A stretch of DNA of 64,000 nt from Planctomycetota bacterium (lineage in GTDB: Bacteria; Planctomycetota; Planctomycetia; Pirellulales; Lacipirellulaceae), in NCBI GenBank assembly GCA_029781135.1, contig JAKOXH010000050.1, forward strand, positions 1 through 64,000, written 5' to 3'. Positions 36,067 to 45,000 of the stretch are shown here, piece by piece. Position numbers and translations under genes: made by a program. A model generated the notes under the pieces. That model searched no databases and had not been told where the DNA came from. It saw nothing but the letters and a program-made list of their open reading frames with translations. Position 1 is the stretch's first letter. Each line of letters starts with the position of its first letter.

Positions 36067-37917
36067 ATGAAGAGGAAAACCTGGCGCGATGCCATTCCCG
36101 GCGCTCACCTTGCGCCCGCCAATCGGTCCATCGCAAAGTCGTTTCTTTCGTTTGCGGCAATTGCCATCATCTTCGCTTGTTCCAGCGCCACTACCGCGGC
36201 GTTCGGCGACGACCTCGCTTACTCCGACCTTTATCTCCAAGCCGGTTCAGGGCATGTGCAGGGTTCCTTCGTGGGCACCTACAACATGAATACGCTGCTT
36301 GGTGCCGACCGTTTCTATAACGCGGGCTACAGCGGCACGAATGCCGTGATGGCCAACATCGAGGCCGGCTACATTTGGAACGGCCACGAAACGCTCACGC
36401 ACGTCACGCAAATTCCCACGAGCGGCGCCTCTGGTGAATTCGATCGCCACGCCACCTGGGTGGGCATGGTCCTGGGCGGCCGCCAAGGCGGTTCAAACCC
36501 GGGGCCATACCAGCAAGGGATGGCGCCCAATGCCCAACTCGCCTCGGGCGCTATCGCCACGAGTTGGCCCGCCAGCGACTCCTCTTTTCCCCGCTACACA
36601 ACCGCGTTCTATGTCGACTACTACGGCAACTCAACGTACGGACCCTACCGCGCTGCTTTCAGCACCGGCGTTCCCACCAACACGGGGCTTCGTCGCGCCG
36701 ATGTCGTGAATTCCAGTTGGGTCGGTGGAACTGGCGCCAGCGAACTGGCCGGCGTCGATAACCTCAGCGGCACGCTCGATGCCATGATCTGCGAAAACCC
36801 GCGCACCCTCTTCACCGTCGCTGCCGGCAACACGGTCCCCTCGGGTGTCGGACCGAATCGCGTGCCAACGCCTGGCAGCGGCTACAACAACCTTACCGTA
36901 GCCGCACTCGGCGCCAACGGCGGTGCGTTCGATCTGCCCAGCTATTTTACCAACGGTGGACCCAACGATTACGACGACCCGGTGAACGGCTTCGTAAGCG
37001 AGGCGCGCCAAGTCGTCGACATCGCCGCCCCCGGCGAGAACTTCGCAACCGCTTACTACGGCGGCCAATCGGGCGGCAATGGCCCACTCGTTTACGGTGC
37101 CGCGAACGGCCCGGCCGGCGGTCCCGATTACTATACCCGCAACGTCAACGGCACTAGCTTCGCTGCGCCCACCGTGGCGGGTGGCGCCGCCCTGCTGTAC
37201 GACGCCGCTTACGCCGTCCTCGGCAGCACACCGGATGCTCGTGATTCTCGCGTGATGAAGGCGGTGCTCATGAACTCGGCCGCCAAAACCCAAGGCTGGG
37301 ACAACGGCCAAACCGCCAACCCCAACGGTCTCGGCGGCGTGGTCACCACTCGCGGGCTGGATGATCGCGTCGGCGCGGGCCGCATGGATCTCAACCGTGC
37401 TTACGATCAATTGCTCAGCGGCACCACCGACGTGGCTGGTCTTGCCCAAGGCGCGCTCGGCACGGTCGCTCCCATCGGCTGGGACTTCGGCCAGGTGGGC
37501 CAAGGCGTCACCAACGACTACCTAATTGCCAGCCCACTTGCCGCCGGCTCGACCTTCACCGCCACACTCACGTGGTTCCGCAACCGCGTAACATTCGGCT
37601 ACGCAACATTTAACGACGCGAGTTTCGATAACCTCGATCTTGAATTGTGGAGCTCGCTCGGCGGCGTTGCCCAGAATCTAATTTCGACTTCGAACAGCCG
37701 CTACAACAACACCGAGCATTTCAACTTCGCCATTCCCACCACGGGCCAGTACATGCTTCGCGTACGCTGGACCGGAGAAGTATTCGACCTTGTCGGAAGC
37801 GCCAACCTCGACAAATACGGCCTCGCCTGGGCGGGTGTCATGGTTCCAGAACCAACCGCACTCGTGTTGGCACTAATGGCCGCTGCGATGTTCGGCTCTG
37901 CTCGCCGCCGCGTGTAA
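36067..37917 (+). CDS. Secreted subtilisin-family (S8) peptidase with PEP-CTERM tail
   Basis: This 616-residue protein has a signal segment (FAAIAIIFACSSATTAAFG). Its subtilase core has H128 in EFDRHATWVGMVLGG, oxyanion N255 in TVAAGNTVP and nucleophile S364 in NGTSFAAPTVAGG. The position normally held by the catalytic Asp reads Glu (E99, AVMANIEAGYIW). The C-terminal domain from about 450 on is beta-rich. It ends VPEPTALVLALMAAAMFG plus an Arg tail, a PEP-CTERM sorting signal. It would be retained at the cell surface. Activity with Glu in place of Asp is uncertain. Confidence 0.9.
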   Translation: MKRKTWRDAIPGAHLAPANRSIAKSFLSFAAIAIIFACSSATTAAFGDDLAYSDLYLQAGSGHVQGSFVGTYNMNTLLGADRFYNAGYSGTNAVMANIEAGYIWNGHETLTHVTQIPTSGASGEFDRHATWVGMVLGGRQGGSNPGPYQQGMAPNAQLASGAIATSWPASDSSFPRYTTAFYVDYYGNSTYGPYRAAFSTGVPTNTGLRRADVVNSSWVGGTGASELAGVDNLSGTLDAMICENPRTLFTVAAGNTVPSGVGPNRVPTPGSGYNNLTVAALGANGGAFDLPSYFTNGGPNDYDDPVNGFVSEARQVVDIAAPGENFATAYYGGQSGGNGPLVYGAANGPAGGPDYYTRNVNGTSFAAPTVAGGAALLYDAAYAVLGSTPDARDSRVMKAVLMNSAAKTQGWDNGQTANPNGLGGVVTTRGLDDRVGAGRMDLNRAYDQLLSGTTDVAGLAQGALGTVAPIGWDFGQVGQGVTNDYLIASPLAAGSTFTATLTWFRNRVTFGYATFNDASFDNLDLELWSSLGGVAQNLISTSNSRYNNTEHFNFAIPTTGQYMLRVRWTGEVFDLVGSANLDKYGLAWAGVMVPEPTALVLALMAAAMFGSARRRV

Positions 37918-37926
37918 CACCGAATT

Positions 37927-37953
37927 TAGCCCCCGGTCACTGACCGGGGGCTA
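37927..37953. terminator. Perfect hairpin between convergent genes
   Basis: TAGCCCCCGGTCA and TGACCGGGGGCTA pair over 13 bp around a single C. It lies between the subtilase and methyltransferase stop codons, which fits a bidirectional terminator. A repeat element is the alternative, since there is no long T-run. Confidence 0.55.
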
Positions 37954-37963
37954 ATTACCGAGC

Positions 37964-38842
37964 TCACTTATTCGGCCACCGCGCATACACGCCGCTCGGC
38001 AACCGACGGCCATCCGCGGTCATTAGGAACAACTCGCCTGTCGCCGGCGGCTGGCCACAATGGCCGAATACGCCGTCAGCCAGATAGGCTCCCAGTTCTG
38101 CCGGCCCAATCCCCGGTGAGTGGCATGTCACTAAAACGAACGCCCGGCGTTCCGCTGTGAGTTCGCCGCACAACTCCAAAAGCGGCAGCAAATCCTCGCC
38201 AACTTTCCAAGGCTCGCCCTTCGGACCGTGCCCGTACGTTGGCGGATCGAGAATCACCGCATCGTACTGGTTCCCGCGTTTCACTTCGCGTTGGCAGAAC
38301 TTCACGGCGTCTTCCACGATCCAGCGAATCGGCCGATCCGCCAGCCCCGAAGCCGCCGCGTTCGCGCGCGCCCGCTCGACTACACTCCGCGCCGCATCGA
38401 CATGCGCTACCTCGGCGCCAGCCAGTGCCGCCGCCAATGTGCTACCGCCGGTGTAGGCGAATAAGTTGAGAACCCTTAGAGATCCGCCAGCTTCCGCTGG
38501 CGGCTTGGAGCGTGTCACGTGCTGCACAATCCACTCCCAATTCTCCCCTTGCTCCGGAAATACGCCGCTCTGCCCCGAGGGCAACGCATCCAACCGCAGC
38601 CGAAACCTGCCGCCCGCAACATCGTGGGCAAACCACCATTCCGCCGGCACCCACTTCTCGGCCGCCGGTGACCATTTCCCCTCACCAGCGCGCGTTCCTT
38701 CGAACCGCGCCGCCGCCGACCGCCACAACTCCGGGTCGGCCGCGCGCACGCCTTCCGCCGCTGCGCAAGGCCGGTCGATTACCACCTCCCCAAACCGCTC
38801 CAACTTCCGGCCGTTGCCGAAATCCAGTAACCCGTAGTTCAT
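37964..38842 (-). CDS. RlmI/RlmK-like rRNA methyltransferase domain protein
   Basis: This 292-residue SAM-dependent methyltransferase has motif I LNLFAYTGGSTLAAALAGAE and the acidic strand end VAHVDAARSVVERARANA. Motif IV is DAVILDPPTYGHGPKG, and VLVTCHSPGI follows. The layout matches the catalytic domain of 23S rRNA cytosine-C5 or guanine-N7 methyltransferases (RlmI, RlmK) without the N-terminal PUA domain. The segment SKPPAEAGGSLRV near residue 115 is encoded by a small palindromic repeat (38484-38503). Start at ATG 38842. Confidence 0.85.
   Translation of the reverse strand: MNYGLLDFGNGRKLERFGEVVIDRPCAAAEGVRAADPELWRSAAARFEGTRAGEGKWSPAAEKWVPAEWWFAHDVAGGRFRLRLDALPSGQSGVFPEQGENWEWIVQHVTRSKPPAEAGGSLRVLNLFAYTGGSTLAAALAGAEVAHVDAARSVVERARANAAASGLADRPIRWIVEDAVKFCQREVKRGNQYDAVILDPPTYGHGPKGEPWKVGEDLLPLLELCGELTAERRAFVLVTCHSPGIGPAELGAYLADGVFGHCGQPPATGELFLMTADGRRLPSGVYARWPNK
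38484..38503. repeat. Palindrome CCGCCAGC/GCTGGCGG within the methyltransferase gene
   Basis: CCGCCAGCTTCCGCTGGCGG is an 8-bp stem with a 4-base loop. It is translated in frame as part of KPPAEAGGS, a peptide I recall as recurrent in planctomycete proteins. Confidence 0.7.
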
Positions 38843-38880
38843 TCAGTGCTTTCTCTTGTTGCCTGCGTCGATTCTTACAT

Positions 38881-38944
38881 CTCGTTCCCACGCAGAGCGT
38901 GGGAACGAGTATAAAATGCGTGGGAACGAGTGCGTGGGAACGAG
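38881..38944. repeat. Dispersed repeat with CTCGTTCCCACGC palindrome
   Basis: CTCGTTCCCACGC and GCGTGGGAACGAG form a 13-bp stem with a 3-base loop (38881-38909). Two further direct GCGTGGGAACGAG copies follow at once. It sits in the divergent gap between the methyltransferase and uvrA genes. Confidence 0.75.
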
Positions 38945-39099
38945 TAACACCAGCATGAAATCTGCTGGCACCCGCGAAAAAATTGCCGCCTTTTCGCCCT
39001 GCCCATTTCGCCATAGAATTACCAGTTTGCGCGGCCGCCTCCACATGTTTTTGATTGCCGGCCCGCTCATCCACGGAACCACCAATCCCCGGCGCATTG

Positions 39100-42000
39100 A
39101 TGCCCGCTTCCGATATCGTCATCAAAGGTGCCCGCGAGCACAACCTTCGCAACGTCGATGTAGTGTTGCCGCGGAACAAGCTCATTTGCCTGACCGGCGT
39201 TTCCGGCTCCGGCAAAAGCAGCCTCGCGTTCGATATGCTCTACGCCGAGGGCCAGCGGCGCTACGTGGAAAGTTTGTCCACATTCGCCCGCCAATTTCTC
39301 GGCCAAATGCCGAAGCCCGAGGTCGATCACATCAGCGGCCTCAGCCCGTCGATTTCGATCTCGCAGAAGTCTTCGGGCACCAACCCGCGGTCCACGGTCG
39401 GCACGATTACCGAAATTTACGACTTCCTCCGCGTGTTGTTCGCTCGCGTGGGCCGCGGCCACTGCCCGAAGTGCAGCCGGCCGATCACCGCTCAAACCCG
39501 CGAGCAGATTATCGCCCGCATCCTCACGCTGCCGAGCGGCACGCAGTTCGCCGTGCTGGCCCCGGTCATTCGCGGCCAAAAGGGCGAGTACAAGGACCTG
39601 TTCGAGGACTTCCGCAAACAGGGCTTCGTGCGGGCCCGCGTCGATGGCCGCATCGTTTCGCTTACCGACGATCTCTCGCTCGACCGTCAGATGCGGCACA
39701 ACATCGAGGTGGTCATCGACCGCCTGAAGGCCGGTCCCACTGTGCGCACTCGCCTGGCCGAAGCAGTCGACTCGGCATTGGCGGTGGGGAAGGGCAGCAT
39801 TGTTGTTGCAACAAACGACAATGCGTCGTCCGCGGAGTCTATTTCGGATTTCGGACTTCGGATTTCGGATTCCGAAGAGGCCGACGAAGACGAGAATTCA
39901 ATCCGCAATCCGCAATCCGCAATCCGCAATTCCAAACGTCGCACCACTCACCCTGGCGACCTCATCCTCTCCTCCCACTTCGCCTGCACGGAGTGTGGCA
40001 TCAGTTTCGAGGAGCCGACGCCGCAGCTCTTCAGCTTCAACAGCCCGCAGGGCATGTGCCTTACCTGTGATGGCCTCGGCGAATTCTTCAGCTTCGACCC
40101 GAACCGATTGGTCACCGACATGAGCAAGTCGTTCGTGCAGGGCTGCATCGAACTCATCGGCCCGTGGAAGGACCTGGGCCGCTGGAAACGCCACATTTAT
40201 CGCGGCGTGGCCGAAACGATGGAACGGAAACTCGGCCTTGCCGAAGGCACGCTCCTCGAAACGCCCTGGCGCGATCTCGACCCGCGGCTCCGCGAACTCT
40301 GGCTCTGGGGCACGGGCGAAGAGCACATCACGTTTACCTGGCGGGCTGGCAAGGCAGGCCAAAAATATGGTGGCCTCTACGAAGGCATCATCCCCGACCT
40401 CTTGGAAAAGTACCGCACCAGCCGCAGCGAACCGCAGATTCGCCAGCTCGAACAGTACATGAGTCAGATTGGCTGCCCCGACTGTGCGGGGCGCCGACTC
40501 AACCCGCAGGCCTGCGCTGTCACGATCGAAACCACCAGCCCGCGCTTCGCCGACCGGCCCGAGCTGTCGCTGCCGGAAGTCTGCCACCTGGCCATTTCCG
40601 ATGCGGCCGAGTTCTTTCAAGAGCTGAAACTCGCAGGCAACGAAAAACTGATCGCGACCGAAGTGCTCAAGGAAATCCGCGGCCGGTTCGGCTTCCTGCA
40701 AAACGTCGGCCTCGAATATCTCACGCTCGATCGCACGGCCCCCACGCTCTCCGGCGGCGAATCGCAACGCATCCGCCTTGCCGGTCAGATCGGTTGCGGC
40801 CTCGTCGGCGTGCTCTACATCCTCGATGAACCATCGATCGGCCTCCACCCGCGCGATAACCAGCGCCTGCTCGATACCCTCTGCGAACTCCGCGACCTGG
40901 GCAACACGGTCGTCGTCGTCGAGCACGATGAAGACACGATGCGGGCGGCCGACCACCTCATCGATTTCGGCCCCGGCCCCGGCGTCCGCGGCGGCGAAGT
41001 GGTCGCCGTTGGCTCGGCGAATCAGATTTCGCGCGAACGCCGTTCCGTGACAGGGGCCTTCCTGGCTGGAAATCGTAAGATTGAAGTGCCGAGCCAACGG
41101 AGGATCGAGCAGCGAGGAGCAAGGAGCGAGTCAAGGAATGAGAAGCGCGGAACGAGGAGCGAGCAAGAAGCAACGTCTCGATCCTCGCTCCTCGATCCTC
41201 GAACCTCACCTCGCTCCTCGCTCCTCGCTCCTCGCCCCACGCTCCGCGTGGTCGGCGCAAAGCACAACAACCTCAAAAACATCGACGTCGAAATTCCGCT
41301 CGGCGCGTTCGTCTGCGTCACCGGTGCCAGCGGTTCGGGCAAGAGCTCGCTCGTCAACGACATCATCGCCGAAGCATTGCTGCGCGATCTCATGGGCGGC
41401 AAAGGCCAGCCTGGTGCACACGATCGCATCGAAGGCGTCGACCAACTTGATAAGCTCATCGTCATCGATCAATCGCCGATCGGCCGCACGCCACGATCGA
41501 ACCCCGCCACGTACATCAAGCTGTTCGACGACATCCGCAACCTTTACACGCAACTGCCCGAATCGAAACGTCGCGGCTACAAGCCAGGCCGGTTCAGCTT
41601 CAACGTGCAGGGCGGCCGCTGCGAAGCGTGCGACGGCAATGGCTCGAATCGCCTCGAAATGGACTTTCTGGCCGACGTGTGGGTCACCTGCCCGGTATGT
41701 AACGGCCATCGCTTCAATCGCGAAACGCTGCAGGTGATGTACCGCGAAAAAAGCATCGCCCAAGTGCTCGAGATGGACGTGCAGGAAGCCCTCGCCCATT
41801 TCGAGAACATCCCGCAGATTCATCACAAGCTGCAAACGCTGCACGATGTCGGCCTCGACTACATCAAAATTGGCCAGCCCTCGCCGACGCTTTCCGGCGG
41901 TGAGGCCCAGCGCATCAAACTCGCCCGCGAACTGGTGAAAAAGTCCACTGGCCGTACGCTGTATCTGCTTGATGAACCCACGACCGGCCTCCACTTCGCC

Positions 42001-45000
42001 GATATCGAGCTTTTGCTGAAAGTGCTGCACGATTTCGTCGATGCCGGCAACACGGTGCTGGTCGTCGAGCATAACCTCGACGTGGTGAAAACGGCCGACT
42101 GGGTTATCGATATCGGCCCCGATGGCGGCGCCGGCGGCGGCCGCATCGTCGCCTGCGGCACGCCCGAGGAAGTCGCCGTCCACCCCGAATCCTACACAGG
42201 CCAATCGCTCGCGCCGCTCCTCGGCATCTCAAAACGAAACGGCAAAAAACAGCCGCCGACCTACGGTCGGCCGGCCACTAACGGCAAACTCGCTCGCGAA
42301 GCCACGCACATCACCGTCCGCGGCGCTAAACAACACAACCTGCGCGACCTCGACCTCAAAATTCCGCGCGATCAAATGACCGTCTTCTGCGGCCCCAGCG
42401 GCAGCGGCAAAACCTCGCTCGCGATGGACACCATCTACGCCGAAGGTCAGCGGCGTTACGTCGAGAGCCTAAGTTCCTACGCCCGCCAGTTCGTCGGCCA
42501 AATGCAGAAGCCGCAGGTCGATCACATCGATGGCCTCTCGCCCGCCATCGCCATCGAGCAGCGCAACACCGGCCACACGCCCCGTTCCACCGTCGGCACC
42601 GTGACCGAAATCTACGATTATTTCCGCATCCTTTTCGCCCGCCTCGGCCAACCGTATTGCCCCGAGTGCGATATCCCCGTCGGCACGCAAACGTCCGATC
42701 AAATCGTCGACAAGCTGCTCGAAGAACCCAGCGGCACCAAGCTGTACGTTATGGCACCCGTGGAAGTGCAAGTCGGCGAGCAGTATGAAACGCTTTGGGA
42801 ATCGCTCCGCGGTGCCGGCTATGTGCGTGTGCGGATCGACGGCGAAACCCACGACCTCGACAAAACGCCTGCGATCGATCGCCGCCGCAAACACGATGTG
42901 GAAGTGATCGTCGATCGCATCACCGTGAGGGCCGATGCCCGCTCGCGCATCGCCGGTAGCGTCGAAAACGCGTTGGCACTTGGTAAAGGCGTCGTCCACG
43001 TCGCCAATCCTCACGACGACGTGCCCGAACCGCGCTGGCAAGTGCGCATTCACAGCCAACACCTGGCGTGCGAAAAGTGCGGCCGCAGTTTCGATACGCT
43101 CAACCCGCACAATTTCTCGTTCAACAGCTCGCTCGGTTGGTGCCCGGCCTGCGAAGGCCTCGGCACACAAACCGGCGCCAACCCGGCCGCCCTGCTTCGC
43201 GATGCCAATCTCTCGCTCGCCAAGGGCGCGCTACTCGTGTGGCCAGATGTGAGCCTTCCCATTTCGCAGGCCATGCTCGCCGCCCTCAGTGCCCAAACCG
43301 GGATCCCCGTCGAGGCTAAATATAACGACCTCTCCCCGCGACAACGACGAACGATCCTGTTCGGCACGGGTGAAGAGTGGATTGATGTGTATCAGTCAAG
43401 GCGAGCCGGGCGGTCCACCGCCCCGGCCGGGGGCGAGGACGCCCCGGCTCGCTCGGCGTCAAAATCCGACGCTCCCCTTTTCCGTTTCCAATTCAAAGGC
43501 CTCTATCCCGCCTTAGAGGAAGCCTCGAGGCTCGCTCCGCGACTGCGGACACTGCTCGAACAATTCATCGGCGAAATCGATTGCAGCGAGTGCGGCGGTA
43601 GCCGCCTGCGCGATGATGCGGCCGCCGTCCGCTTCCGCGAGCGCACGCTCGATCAAATTGGCCGTACGCCGCTCGGCGAACTTGTTGGCCAGGTGAAAAA
43701 GTGGAAGCTCGCGCCCAACGAAAAGAAAGTCGCCGGCGAACTGCTGCGCGAAATTGAAAATCGCCTCACGTTCCTCGTCGATGTCGGCCTCAATTATCTT
43801 ACGCTCGGCCGCGCAGCGCCCACGCTTTCCGGCGGCGAAGCCCAACGCATTCGCCTCGCCAGCCAAGTCGGCAGCGGCCTCTGCGGCGTATTGTACGTGC
43901 TGGATGAACCCACGATCGGCCTCCACCCGCGCGACAATGCCCGCCTCGTCACCGCGCTGCAGAAACTGCGCGACCTCGGCAACACGCTGCTCATTGTCGA
44001 GCACGATCGCGAAGTGATCGCCAACTCCGATGGCCTGTTCGACTTCGGCCCTGGCGCCGGTCGCCTCGGCGGCCAGATCGTCGCCAGCGGCAGCCCTGCT
44101 GAAATCGCCCGCAAACGAGCGAGCATCACGGGCCCGTACCTTAGTGGCAAGAAGGCGATTGGAGTGCCGAAAAATAGGCGAGTGCGGAATGGGGAGTGCG
44201 GAATGGGGAATGAAGAGGGCACAAGTTCAGGTCACTCCAAATTCCCCACTCCCAATTCCGAATTCCCCACTCTCACCATCGCCGGCGCTCGCCACAACAA
44301 TCTCAAAAACATCACCGTCTCTATCCCCCTCGGCACACTCACTGCCGTCACCGGCGTGAGCGGCAGCGGCAAAAGTTCACTCGTTGAAGATATTCTCTAC
44401 AACCAACTCGCCAAAACGTTGCACCGCGCCAGCACCGTGCCCGGCACGCACGACGAAATTCGCGGCATCGAGCATATCAACAAGGTGATCCGCGTCGATC
44501 AGCAGCCGCTCGGCAACACACCCACCTCGAACCCGGCCACCTACACCGGCGTGTTCGATCTCATCCGCCAGTTGTTTTCGCAACTGCCCGAATCCAAGCT
44601 CCGCGGCTACACTGCCCGCCGGTTCAGCTTCAACGTGCCCGGCGGCCGCTGCGAAGCTTGCGAAGGGAATGGCCAAATTTGTATCCAGATGCACTTCCTG
44701 CCCGATATTTGGGTCGAGTGCGATGCCTGCCGTGGCCTGCGCTACCACCGCGACGTGCTGGAAGTGACCTATCACGGCAAGAGCATTGCCGATGTGCTCA
44801 ACATGTCGTGCGGTCAGGCCGTCGAACTCTTCGCCAACATCCCGAAAATCCGCCGCATCCTGCAAACATTGTGTGACGTGGGCCTCGATTATCTCACGCT
44901 CGGCCAAAGCGCGCCGACGCTCTCCGGCGGTGAAGCCCAACGCGTGAAATTGGCGGCCGAACTCGCGAGGCCAGGTACTGGCCAAACGCTCTATCTGCTC

